Below the pieces are notes generated by a model. It was not told the origin of the DNA. It saw nothing but the letters and a program-made list of their open reading frames with translations, and ran no database searches. A DNA stretch of 64,000 nucleotides. Origin: Stachybotrys elegans. Taxonomy: Eukaryota > Ascomycota > Sordariomycetes > Hypocreales > Stachybotryaceae. Made by a program: the position numbers and the translations under genes. The DNA lies in assembly GCA_020746835.1 (NCBI GenBank), contig JAGPNK010000004.1, positions 496,001 through 560,000 on the forward strand. Reading direction: 5' to 3'. Below, piece by piece: positions 34,701 to 45,716 of this stretch. How positions within the stretch are numbered: the first letter of the stretch is position 1; each line of letters opens with the position of its first letter.

Positions 34701-36601
34701 CTCCATACGGTCTAGGGCTTCTTGGTACACTGTCCTTTGGCCACCGGGGGGCAGCTCCTTTAGTCGATCTTCCAAGGTGCCGCTGAAGGGCTCTTTGATG
34801 AACGGTATCACCTTCTCGGTGATGTATCCAAAATCCCCGCCCAGCGACCCTAGGATGAATTCGATCGCCTTCTCAATATCCGTTTTCGTAAATCTCGGTA
34901 ACTTGTCGAGCGATTCGGATAGCACGCTTTTAATGTCGGCATGATTGTATCGACTAACGTCGACATCAGGGTCTATGCCATCGGAAGACAGACGTTGCAA
35001 AAAAGGCGCGCCCGTACCGCATGCCACCAATAGCTGGATTCTCTGAGGGCCACGGAACTTGGCACATGCCGTGAGGTCTAAGTAGAACTCGTCCTGTTCT
35101 TTCTCCGAGAGCGAGTCGATCGTGTCCAGAGCAATGATGAGGTCGAGCTTGAGCAGGGTTGCAAGGCGAGGAATGGCATTTACAAAATCCGGGACATAAT
35201 CTTCGGTGGAATCTGAGAAAGAGGCAGTGTTGCTAGCATTCTTTATGGCTCTGGCCTTGGAATTGACAAAGACGTCATTGCACTGTCCTAGAAGGACAGT
35301 ATCGTCGCGGTCTTGGGCAATTTGGTACAGCTCATAAATAACTGTTTTCCGGACTCGGTCGAGAGTCGAGGTAGCCTTGTTGCCGGTCGCGCCGCCTTCG
35401 GTGGAATCACATGAAAGGTAGAGTAGGGCTGTTTTCTTGGGTTCAATCTTTTCGTTCAGCCGTCTATGCAGTGTCGCCAGCAGAACAGACTTTCCGCTTC
35501 CTGGCCGATTTTCAGTGACCGTCTTATCATATTAGGACATTGACCATTTTACGCACCTTTGCCACCAGCGATGCAGAACATGCGGCTGTCGTACGTGTCA
35601 CGTTCCCAGGCTTCGAAGCGCGTTTCTTCGTAGATCCACTGGCAGGTCCCAGGGCCTGTTTGTGAATGAAGCTCCTCTAAAGGCCGCAGTGGATCTTTGA
35701 TGGGGTTGAGGGTCTTCCTTATGCTCTCAAATTTTGCGTGTGCAATTTCGTGCGGTGTCTTGGGCCTCAGGTTTTCCAATTTCTTTTCCAGATTCTGAAG
35801 CATGGCCATTTGTTCCTCTTGAAGCGTTACAGATGTGATTTGGAACTGCTCAATCTTCTTCACCGTTTGTTGGATGCTGTCGGTGACTTCTCTGATGTTG
35901 TCAAGGTGATCGAGTGCCCGGTCGTCGAAAGCGCCCTTGCTCAACTCGAGGACGCTAGCCTTTTTCTTGGAGATCTCTTCCAGCTTCCCCATGAAGAAGG
36001 ACTTGTTGACGCCAAAGAGGTCTTTGAAGCCATGCTTGACCTTGGCCCAGCCATCACCACCAATGTGACATTTAACCAAAAAGCAAAAGGAAAGGATGTC
36101 GGTGTAGGTGTCGGTGATTTTCTCGAAGAGCTGCGTCACCAGTTGCCTAGGCTCCCAATCGACCTTGGACTTTTCGTAGTACAGGCGATCGTAATTGGAG
36201 ACTATGATCATGATCTCGGTGATATCAGTCAGGCCGCTGCCAAAAATTCCGTAGAGTTCGTAATTGCTGTGGATGGCTGACAAGACTAGATTGACGCCGT
36301 AGAATACTAGTCCCACGCTCTGCGGTGCACCTTCACCGGCAGCACTTGCGATCGAGCTGAGGAGATCAATGCGTTCCATGATGCTTGTTACCCAAGTCTC
36401 GGGGACATCCTTGTCGCCATATTTCTTACCGGCAGAGACCTTGATTTTCTCAGCAGTTGCCATGGCATCTTGCGGTGTGGTTTTGTCTTTCAGGAACTCC
36501 TCCAGCCAAGTCTTCTCCCGCTTGTTAAGCCCTTTGCGCTCAACATCCTCACGAAAATTGATCAAGGCTCTATTATAAAGCTCAAAGGACTCGACAGACA
36601 T
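31707..36601 (-). CDS. NLR-type STAND protein: helical N-domain, P-loop NTPase, ankyrin repeats, SPRY
   Basis: Two exons, 36601-35557 and 35500-31707, joined across a 56-base intron; about 1612 residues. The join is decisive: it rebuilds FCIAGGKGSGKSVLLATL, a complete Walker A. The N-terminal ~330 residues are helical (AGEGAPQSVGLVFYGVNLVLSA) and resemble fungal STAND N-terminal domains of the Goodbye kind. Walker B-like LIIALDTIDSL follows. Ankyrin repeats run roughly from residue 860 to 1370 (HIAAHLRLASWAEKLLDSG, NTALHQAALNGHDECLTYL, RTALHDAALNGFDKCIEGLL, AALHRASLNDRLGCVKLLL). The last ~190 residues form a SPRY domain (GLNTFYFEVRFV, VGIGFCTLGG, GDTVGCGVSL, VWFTHNGKKL). In the family the repeats sense a ligand and the NTPase switches assembly; the SPRY end suggests a second protein-binding surface. 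Function unknown; probably non-self recognition. Confidence 0.88.
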
Positions 36602-37092
36602 GGTGCGATGCGACCAGAAGATGGATATAGAGAGGTAGGTGGGCAGATGCTTGCTTCGATGGCAACAGAATTGGTCGATGGGGCAGTATTTATGCTAACC
36701 TGAGCAAGGCATGTGATCTCATCTTTTCTTGCGTTCCACTATCTGCTGTGACAATCTGACATGCCTCTGCGAGTAGGGATGGTAAGCTTCAACCGAGCCA
36801 ATAGCCTAACTACCGCCATTCATCTACGTCGACAAAACCTAAGAATGCAACCCTCCTTCACGGCCTAACGTCCCGAAAAGGCCGCACGCATCAAAGTCGG
36901 ATCTTACGTGAGAGATGCACTTTGAGGACTTTCGTGCTCGCCAAGATGGTTGCCTGATAGTGCTTGGTTGTGTTTTTGTTTGCGGGGAAAAGTGGACCTG
37001 CGGAAAACAATGGGTCTTATGTCTTTTGGCACCACAAGCTAATCCTATTTGACGAGCATGAAATATCAGTCCTTAGCCCTGGCGGCTCTTAA
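36602..37092. other. Intergenic, NLR promoter region
   Basis: About 0.5 kb upstream of the NLR. No gene or repeat recognised. Confidence 0.4.
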
Positions 37093-37443
37093 TTATAAGT
37101 ACCTAGGCCTATCATTTGAAGTGTCCTTATTAATGTGTAGCTGCCGGGATGGCTGAACGCTTACAGACTCTAGGCCTGTTTTGCATTTAATCTTGTCCCT
37201 AGCCACGGAGTCGTAGTCGACTTCATTGCCTTGTAGGTCTGTAAGCCTACGAGGGCAGTTAGACACGACGTATTTGTACCATTTCTGGCCAGTCTCGATG
37301 GTAGTCGCGCCTAGTTCGTGCGGCCACTCGTCTTTTTGTTGGAGGAGTCTATTACGGGTAGCTGTATCGGTTGGTCGTATAGCCCAGCCGGAAGCGACGG
37401 GGATGGCATGAATGGACTGGGGGTTGAGTCCTGTCTTTTGCAC
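37093..37443 (-). mobile_element. Fragment of a LINE (Tad1-like) ORF1
   Basis: An open frame of 116 codons with GWAIRPTDTATRNRLL, KDEWPHELGAT, QKWYKYVVSNCPRRLTDL and GNEVDYDSVARDKI, which is the conserved core of the gag-like ORF1 found in fungal non-LTR retrotransposons next to a reverse transcriptase. Neither the rest of ORF1 nor any reverse transcriptase is nearby, so this is a detached piece. It is little affected by C-to-T change, in contrast to the elements at the right end of the window, which suggests it is below the length RIP detects or young. Confidence 0.7.
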
Positions 37444-38071
37444 GATATGCGTTCTGATTAATTCTCATGTAAGTCCATTGGGGAACGGGGGGCCAGGCGT
37501 AGCTGATGCCATCGCGGCCGCCGAGCGCTGCGCAGCGCGCAGCTTGAACGAGTTTTGGTGCAATTGCTGGGCAAATGTATGTGGATTGGGCCACTTCCTT
37601 AACAGCAGCGTGCCAAGTGTGATGACAAAGGAAGGTATATGATGCATTGGTGTTGAGACATGCAGATGATGATTGCAGGGTCGACAGCCTGGCATTCCGC
37701 AGGATCAGCGCAAAAGCAGGCAAGGCGAATGAAGGCTCATGTGGCGAAGCCGACGGTGGAAAAGCCAAAGAAGACCCAATTCAATCCCTGTTGTTAGTCC
37801 ATTGTTGTTGAGCCCGAGTTGCGAGAAGAACCGGATGTTTCTAGGAGGCACTACTCTACCTGTGATTAAGCCGCCGTCACTACCGTTACATTTCCTGACC
37901 AGAATCTTCAATCCCCCACCCCATGGCTCACTGACAAAATCTAGAATATTCACAAAGTCAGACTGCTATTAGAGGACAAACTGTAGTCAACAAACTTAAA
38001 TGTCTAAGCATCAATAGGCTACAGCAGGCAAAAATAGGAGAATAGGTAGGTTTACCTTAGATAATATAATG
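37444..38071. other. Intergenic, nothing recognised
   Basis: About 0.6 kb. Open frames on both strands (37352-37768, 37705-37953) have no family signature. Confidence 0.4.
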
Positions 38072-38300
38072 TAGTAGGTACATACAGTGTAGAAAAAAGA
38101 ACAATAGTGTGTATAAATAATAGTGGCCTTGCTGCCTATAGAACCAAAGAATAGAGGCAAATAATAAAGGGATTATCAGATGATATCTCCCGTTGGCCGG
38201 AGCCAGAGAACAATGAGGGGGCTGCAGCAGCGGCAGCGGCAGCAAAAGCGTATGTAGTCGGGGGGCCGTGTGTTCTGACGAGGCTGGCCTCGTGTGCTCT
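38072..38300 (+). repeat. Dispersed repeat, copy 1
   Basis: About 230 bases sharing blocks with 45429-45716 and 58193-58482: gaaaaaagaacaatag, aataaagggatt, gccagagaacaatgaggggg, gcagcaaaagcgtatg, tgtgttctgacg. It carries a GCA/GCG trinucleotide array. The minus strand is open across it and codes a run of Ala followed by PSLFSG. Family unknown; copies suggest a non-autonomous transposon or solo terminal repeat. Confidence 0.8.
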
Positions 38301-38628
38301 TGTCTTAGATAATATTCTAGTCCAATAGGAGTGAAATAGAACTTCTACAAAAGTTCGCAAAAGTTCACTAAAAGCACACCAGAAGCTCACCAAAAGTACA
38401 GAAATGTAGACTATTGTGAAATTCCAGGCTTAAAGGCAAAGACAAATAAGCAATAACAGCCCTGGCTCTATTAAATATAAAAATCACCAGTCCCAACTCA
38501 ATTGCAAGCAGTCTAGTATCACTTAGTCGTCAGGACAATGAGATCTACGCCCCTATCCCAGAGACCTTTTATCCTCTTCTTCCCCTTGACGTCCAATTAA
38601 GTTATACGACAACTATATTGCCCATAAC
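38301..38628. other. Short intergenic stretch with degenerate micro-repeats
   Basis: Bases 38343-38400 hold four or five loose copies of a ~12-base unit (caaaagttc[g/a]c and variants). Otherwise nothing recognised. Confidence 0.4.
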
Positions 38629-39141
38629 ATGTTTTCTTCTCAAACTCACCAAGCCCGTACCGTTGCACCGCCGGAGCGCCGTCTGCCGTCCAAAGTCAAG
38701 GGAGACTACCTCTCCAAGGTCCGCCTTGAACATCTTTTTATTCGCATACCAGACGATGCGGCGCTGCGCCGGCTCGGAGCACTCCCTGCCAACAGCATCG
38801 ATGAAGCCGGGCCCCCAATTGCTCGCGCCTCGTCACACCACGGCCTTGCAGCTGCTTCCCAGGCAGTCACAGCAGATCATTTCAACGTCGTGACAGCAGA
38901 ACCATTCATGAACCCGACCCTCTCGCTCACCCCCGACGCTGGAGACGCCCCCAAGAACATCGAACGGAACGCGCAAGCCATGACGCTGCCCAAAGAGGCA
39001 CCTAGCAACGCCACTTCTTGCTCGCTTACGCCCATCGACATTGCCCAGGTCGGCACTTGGGCAAACAACCCGGCCGATGACTTCGCGAATCCTAGTCAGA
39101 TATCCATCCCGGGAGATTTGTCTCTTGAGCTTCAAGTCTAA
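38629..39141 (+). CDS. Hypothetical protein, 170 residues
   Basis: Single open frame with a GC-rich third codon position that differs from the AT-rich flanks, which is the main reason to believe it. The protein is hydrophilic, rich in Ala, Pro, Ser and Asn, with no signal peptide, membrane segment or known motif; the N-terminal part RRLPSKVKGDYLSKVRLEHLF is basic and could bind nucleic acid, but I would not assign a function. No intron signals. It could also be an orphan gene or the end of a decayed one. Confidence 0.4.
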   Translation: MFSSQTHQARTVAPPERRLPSKVKGDYLSKVRLEHLFIRIPDDAALRRLGALPANSIDEAGPPIARASSHHGLAAASQAVTADHFNVVTAEPFMNPTLSLTPDAGDAPKNIERNAQAMTLPKEAPSNATSCSLTPIDIAQVGTWANNPADDFANPSQISIPGDLSLELQV

Positions 39142-40030
39142 CAACTAGAAAGCGGCGCCATCTGCCCTGAGGTTGATTTAACGCGCTCATGACTCCGTGA
39201 GCTAGCTCCAACCATCTCCTTGGCTCTGTGCGTGGCTGTGTATGATCTTAATATATCGTGGCGGTGCCGCATGGATGATTCCTCGTGGGTGTGAGTGGGT
39301 GGGTGGTTCTGCTGAAACTTCGGTTATTAAATACAGCAACAAGATACGGGTTCTCTTGCTGGCCGCGTGGCCTTGTAGAATCCATCCTGTCTAATAACAT
39401 CTTTAAGACGCACACGTACCATACCATACTCGCATATAAATCCTTGGGAGTGTGATATAGCGGATTGACCTCGGCATTGTCTTGTATCAACTATATAGCG
39501 GTACACTATGCAAACCTCAAAGCGCAGTGTTGTGTCCCTGAAAAGGCGCGGCCTGAGGAGCTAAGATCATGATATAGAACTACCAAGCCCTTCAGCTACC
39601 AGCAAGATGAAAGTGCCGCAATGGAGGCTGAAATCTTCAAGGAGCAGCTTCTTCAGGATCACATTGAATGTCAGATGATTGGCATTTTCGCCCGTATCAG
39701 TAGGATAAATATCCATCATATCCGAGACCTGCTCGAAAGGAAAACCTTTAGAGATGGTCCAACCTGATCCAGGGCCGAGTTTTCAGTCACTCACTTCCGG
39801 ATAGTCCGACTTGATATAGATGTCGTCGAGTCACTTTAGACAAGTTAGCGATATATTGCAGCTCGCGCTACCCGGTTTGCAGCCGTAACACAATTTGTGG
39901 ATGATTCTGTACATCTCAATTCCGCACCCTTGGTAGAGGTTAGGAGAGGTATTTAGTTGGCCGTGGAATGGAAACTACCAGTAACTTATGAGACGGCAAA
40001 TGAACCTCCGCGCCTAATAACCCATCCATG
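39142..40030. other. Intergenic, nothing recognised
   Basis: About 0.9 kb between the hypothetical gene and the 3' end of the Clr5-ankyrin gene. No coding or repeat signal seen. Confidence 0.4.
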
Positions 40031-43000
40031 TCAACAGGCCTCGCAAAACTCCCGCTCGTGTGATCGTAGCAAATCAGCAATCGCAAAGTGTCTGTTCTTC
40101 TCAGCCAGCTCAATCTCGGCCTGGAAGCCACTCTGCTTACCCCATCGATATGGCCGGGCCCCCGCATTGAGCAGCACCTTGACCACATCTAACCGCCCGT
40201 GCTCCGCAGCGCCGGCCACAGCCGTCCGACCATTCTCCAGCGCGGGGTGTGCGTTGGGATCCGCGCCGCGTTCGAGTAGTAGCAGTACGATGTTGATATG
40301 ACCCTGGATTGACGCGCCCTGGAGTGCTGTAAAGCCACTGTCGGCAGCGGGCGGCGCGTCAACTTCTGCCCCGAGATCGAGGAGGTATTGAACCAGCTTC
40401 AACTGCGGTTTTTTGTGAGAGGCGGCCGCCTGAAGCGCCGTTCTACCTCTCTTCCACCCGGCTGGCCGATTAACGTCGCCGCGATGAGATACCAAAAGCT
40501 CGACGAGCTCCAGGTTCGCCCTCTCGGCGGCTCGTTGCAGAGGCGTCATAGGGAAGCCAACCCACCAGAGTTTCGACTCATTGGTTGGCATATAGTTGGG
40601 GTCTGCACCGTCTTCCAGGACATGTTTCACGTGCTGGAATAGATTCTGGTCATGGGTCTCACGTAGGATGAGGCGACAAAGGATAGGGCTAAGTCCGCAG
40701 TGGTGCTGGTCCATAAGGGCCCCGTGCTTCAATAGAAGCTCAAACAACTCGGTACCATTAGACCGATTGAGAGATGCTTCGAGGGCTGTTGAGCCGCGCG
40801 TGACTGCAGGCGGGGCATTGACATCGGCGCCATTTTCAATCAGATAGCGGACAGTCTGCTCATCATTCCCATCGCATGCCACTTGCAGGGCTGTCATGCC
40901 GGCGATGCTCCATGCTGGCATATTGATATCCCCGCCATGCTGCAGGAAGTATCCAATATAGTCGATATACCCACACTCTGCAGCATATTGAAGTGGCGTT
41001 TGACATTTCAAATTCTCAAAGTGCACATAGGTGTTTGGCGAGACCCCCTTTTCTATAAGCAATGCAATCTTGTCGGTATGCTTATATTCGATGGCATAGT
41101 GGAGGACTTTTGGGCCATACATCTCGGTATTCAGACCGCCGTTGAGAAGAGTCTCTAATACTTCAGCATCGAACGATGGGTTACCGTGTATGGCCCAAAA
41201 CAGGTCGTCCACCACGGTCTCGTAGTTTAGATCTGCACCCGCATTGAGTAAAAGCTCCACGAGTTGGTGGTAGTCATTCTCATTCTCGTCTTCGGCTCCG
41301 TACTGATGTTTGAGCGACAGTGCTCGAGAAATTGCAGGTTTTTTTGGAGAGAACTCAGGAGTTTCCGGGTTGACGTTTGCCGAAAGAAGCGTCGACGTAG
41401 CAAGAACCAGCCGCTTCTCGATGGCTAGGCATAAGGCTTGCTCAAGAAGACTGTCAGTAAGATCTGCCCGTTGCTTTTCCTGAAAGCTAGTGAATCGGCC
41501 GGGCCCACAGTCGGCAACTCGAACAATCTCAGCCGCTGTCACGTTGGATATCTTAGCCGCTGTCACCTTGGATTTGTCCAAGGTATCCTCTCGGCCCGAC
41601 AATCTGCAAAGGAGTCGATAGACGCTTGCATTTTTTTCAGACGACCAACGGAAAATGTCCAGCCCGTTGATTTTACAATCGAAGCCAGCGCCACCCTCGA
41701 CCAGTTCAGTGATGATGGCAATTTCCCCCTTTTTAACAGCCAAGGCCAAGGGTAGTAGCTTCTCCCGGTTATGAGATGAAACTAAGCCCAGGTCTGCACG
41801 GCCGTTTACGAGACACTTGACAATGTCGGTGTGGCCTAACCAGATCGCAAGCCCCAGTGGGGTTGAATCTGGTCCGCCTATCTGATAGCTGTTCAAATCA
41901 CACCCCATATTGATGAGAGCCTTGCTCGCTTTCAAGTACCCCCTTTGGACCACGAGGCAAAGAAGATTACCTCCAGCCTTCCCAGAAAGCAGATCCGGGC
42001 TCACTGGCGCATTTAGAAGACGCACGAGGAGCCCCTCGTCCTCGGATTTTGTTGCGCGAATGAGAATCAGGGTACCGATCCTGCCAGAAAGCTGCCGAAA
42101 GACACCTTGACCAAGTCCATACCTGACGAGATCGTCGAAGTGCTTTTGGTCATAGATGTCAGTTGACTGGGCGAGGATTTCATTGAAGGAAACCCCGACC
42201 TGTACGAGTTGTGTGACGAGGCTCAAATCTTGCATGTCCACTATGGATGCGATCACTCCATGGCGAAAGCCATCCACGGCAGGTGATCGAATAGTGAGGA
42301 AGGACGCGAGCCTCTGGGTGTAGTTATTCTGCATGATCCATCTCATGAATGCTAGCCTCTGATCTCGGGTCAACATGTTGTTTGAGAAGAAGTAGCAAGC
42401 GATCTTAAACAGGTCCTCCAAGGCTTCCTTGTTTGTCGGGTCCAGGAATTGGTGAACCACCGAGATTGTATGTCCCTCGCTGTGTCCTGGGAAGACTTTC
42501 GAGAGTTTAGAAGTCAGCGTCGGAACCGTCGTGGATGTACTGATATCTTTGGAAAGGTGTCCTAGAAGCCCGGCAAGAAGGATCTGGCGGTCGTAAACCG
42601 AGAGCTCGGTAAGTGCGAAGCTTGAACGCGAAACAGTACTAGAAGGCGACATGTTGTTCCCTACGCCGACCCTGTTAGTGATGTTTGGAAACAAAGACAT
42701 TACGCAATGGAAGTGCTTACTTCGTTCTGCAAGAATATTCTCTAGCTCAAAAAAAGGCAGGGTTGCTAGCAACTGAGCTTTGAGTAAATTGGAGACATCA
42801 GAGTATAGGTCCAGCGTCGATGCGAACGGCTCGTTTGGACGGATCTCCATGTCTGACGTTGGGTGAATTAAGTACTGTGGCATCGCAGCCTGATGTGGCA
42901 TGGCGGTTGCGTTTGGGCCAGAAGCATCCATCATATCAAGAGAAGCGTAATCTAGAGATCGGGACAAGTCGTTCTCAAGTCTAGTATCCGAAAGGATGTC

Positions 43001-43812
43001 AAGGAGATTATTCTCAAGCGTTGGAACAAAGGCGGCAGTTATGTCTGGGCTAGAAGTATCCAATATACCGAGAGAATCCCAATCCGAAGATTGGAAGACA
43101 TTCTCGACTCCGGTACCCGTAAACATATCAACGGGATTACTCCCTGGCGCTGGAACAGAGTCGACAGTTGTTTCTGGACCAGAGATACACACCCGTTCGA
43201 CGTCAACGCAACTTGAAAGCTGTGAAACGTCGCCCTCAAGTCTTGTGAAGAGACCACTCTCTGCTGATGGCGGTGGTGTGTTGTCAGCCGCTCCGTCGGT
43301 TGGCGGTGGCGTCCTGATGGACAGTCCAGGGTCAAGAACCGATGTCGCTATTGTAACTCGACGTCAGCCGTTAATTCACAAAGGGGTATAGGACAGGAAT
43401 AGATGCTGTATCTTACCATTGACGTGTTGAGCGATCTCTGACTTGTACCGCTCCAATTGCCGCGACACTCTGATGGGATCCACCCTCCTTCCTCGATTGA
43501 ACAGCTCAGAAGTCTTGCCTTGCTGTGCACGTTGCGAGTAAACCTTGCTGATACCAACCCAGTCGCTCAATTTCATGTTTTTGTAACCCTTGTACCTGTC
43601 CTTGTATTGACGGATACTACATTATCTTAATATCAAGCCTATCATCCGCTCACGAGCTCGCCTTTTACTAACCTGGCCTTGAACCCGAAGGTGTTCTCCA
43701 TATAAGCCTTCGTCTCCTCATAGGTGTGGTTCTCGTCAACGCAATACTTGAGGATCTTTTCGTTGAAGCGCGCCCAACAGTCGGTGGCCTCGGTTGGGGC
43801 GCGTGCTGGCAT
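40031..43812 (-). CDS. Clr5-domain ankyrin-repeat protein
   Basis: Exons 43812-43673, 43616-43417, 43347-40031; about 1218 residues. The N-terminus is a Clr5 domain split by intron 1: WARFNEKILKYCVDENHTYEETKAY, then FGFKA joined to SIRQYKDRYKGY. Clr5 proteins of fission yeast act in gene silencing; in filamentous fungi the domain commonly precedes ankyrin or TPR arrays and is thought to bind DNA or protein. A ~300-residue middle region of no known fold follows, then ankyrin repeats over the last ~650 residues (TPLGLAIWLGHTDIVKCLVN, TPLQYAAECGYIDYIGYFL, MTALQVACDGNDEQTVRYLI, FTALQGASIQGHINIVLLLL). A 60-base stretch at 42661-42720 has gtaagc, CACTAAC and a TAG acceptor and is a multiple of three without stops: it may be an optional intron of 20 codons. 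An upstream in-frame ATG at 43875 is possible. Confidence 0.82.
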
Positions 43813-44259
43813 CCTGAAGGTCGTTGCTGTTGGATTGAGAAAATCCGTTGGGCTGAGACTTGGGAAACCAAGCACTTTAATAAATCAACCTTTGGAACCT
43901 GAGGCATCAATATTAAGTCGTGCAAAAGCACACACTCAGAATTTTACCCCCGAGGGGTGAATGCAAAAGTACAAGTGGGTGGAGTCCAGGCAGCAGTGTG
44001 CTTGCAGTTCGAATTCATTGGCTACAGCCAGGAACATGGCTTTGGTACAGCCTCCTGCAGTACACAAGGTGTGATTATCATGTCCAAAATTCTCAAGCCA
44101 CCCCCCACCTACTCAAGTATGCGCGCCCAGAATGCGTCCGCTTCCCTGCTACCCCTTTTAAAAGCCTTTTCTCCTCGGCATTACATGATCCAGACGCCAT
44201 TTGCCGGAGTACTCTCCCATATACCCACACATCATTCTATATCTTTGCCTCGATGCTCT
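43813..44259. other. Intergenic, Clr5-ankyrin promoter side
   Basis: About 0.45 kb. Contains the alternative upstream ATG at 43875 and otherwise no recognised feature; a few short plus-strand frames carry no signature. Confidence 0.4.
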
Positions 44260-45153
44260 ATGAACATAGGGAGAAGAGACTACATATCTCTAGCGACAAC
44301 CATTCCTAAGTGATAGCCCGCTCACTGACATCGATGAGCACAGCATCCCCCTGTTCACTAATCACGATATTGGATGGTTTGAGATCCATGTAGGCAATCC
44401 TATAGCGATGGAGTTCGTGAAGCCCAGAGGCGATTTGCATCGCCCATCTTTGCCAAGGCTAGTCAGCATCGTTAGGCAATTGCCGCAAGGCACATTCCGG
44501 CATACCATTTAGATGATGCTCAAGCAGTAAGCCGCATAGGACATCGCAGCTATTTCCAGTCCTGTCTCTAGACGTTTGATAGGGTGCAGAGAGACTACTA
44601 TCCCAACTAGTTGCACAACAAATTTTGTGCCATGTAGCCGTTCCAGATTCCGCAGCTCTTTTTTTAGGATATGGGTATCCCTTGGTTCATAAAGTGGCCG
44701 GTCCACTTGCTTGTAAATATAGAGTCGTTTATTGTCGGGCCGTTTATTGTCGGCAAGGCGCACTTCATGAACGCCTGCTGCGAGTTCTCGCCCTTCCTCG
44801 AGGATTGCCAATTCTATCGCACGCGTCCCGCTATCTGGGCTGTATTGGGCAGGGGAAAGCGTACTCGAAATGGATCCTCTCGAACGTAGAACCATCGACG
44901 GCAAAACTGGATTTTTTTCCTGTCCAGGTAGGGGACATCTCGAAGAGATAATAACCCTTGACCAACAGCTCTTGGAATCGGTACCCACGGTGATGAGAAC
45001 ACCTAGGCCACAGTTGCTACCCATGTCCATCAAAATGATGGAACCGCAGCTATTCAGGCAAAGAGTTACTTCTTCTAGTCTTTGGTGGTTAGTTTCTGTG
45101 CTGATAAGCGACGCGCCAAGCGCAAACTCACTGGCCTCGGATATAAAATCCAT
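44260..45153 (-). pseudogene. Broken protein-kinase-like gene
   Basis: The upstream part (from 45153) holds an N-lobe-like segment with LERLHGTKFVVQLVGIVVS. Near 44570 the frame shifts by one; the next frame reads DVLCGLLLEHHLNGMPE. A TAG at 44459-44461 replaces a residue, probably Trp, in NDAD-PWQRWAMQIASGLHE. Then comes the catalytic loop, HRYRIAYMDLKPSNIVI, and the metal-binding strand AVLIDVSERAIT, with Asp in place of the usual DFG start. A second TAG follows at 44306-44308 before EWLSLEI. So at least one frameshift and two stops interrupt a small fungal-type kinase. A 12-base direct duplication (gacaataaacg) also lies near 44730. Introns could explain at most part of this. Confidence 0.75.
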
Positions 45154-45428
45154 CGACAGGCGGCGGAATGGAGCTGCCTCGGCAGGAGCATTTCTTCTGC
45201 ACCTGGTCTAGAAGAAGCTCTATCATGTTTCGCTGCGCACGCCGTTATTGCGAGGCTGCTATTGCCTATAAATTCAGGAGCAGCCCCTTGAGTCGCAACA
45301 GCCGAAAATTCAGCAGGTTTCTAAACAAGCAGGCTCTCTCATTATCAATAACCCCGTAATACTGCGCTTACAGTTCTGTGTCTATCTCTAATGTAGAAAG
45401 AGAGATCTTATAATGAAAGGCTCTATGA

Positions 45429-45716
45429 TGGTGCAGGTGCGTGCAGTATGGAAAAAAGAACAATAATATATGCGAACAATAGTGACCTTGCTGCCCGCAG
45501 GATCAAAGAACAGAGCCAAATAATGAAGGGATCGTCAGATGAGATCACCCATTCTATGGAGCCAGAGAATAATGAGGGGGCTGTGGCAGCAAAAGCGGCA
45601 GCAAAAGCGTATGAAGTCGGAGCGGGGGGGGGGGGGGGGGGGGCTGCAATTAGCAGACTGGCCTCTCGATGTGTGTATATACCGTTCGTCGGCGTGTGTT
45701 CTGACGAATAAAACAT
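45429..45716 (+). repeat. Dispersed repeat, copy 2
   Basis: About 290 bases, same family and orientation as 38072-38300. Contains a run of about 18 G at 45625-45642 absent from the other copies. The minus strand stays open across the copy, again coding an Ala-rich run followed by PSLFSG, as in copy 1. Confidence 0.8.

Noticed and set aside
37140..37205. tRNA-like opening (gccgggatggctgaacg)
   Set aside because: It lies in the LINE ORF1 coding sequence and does not fold into a full cloverleaf by eye.
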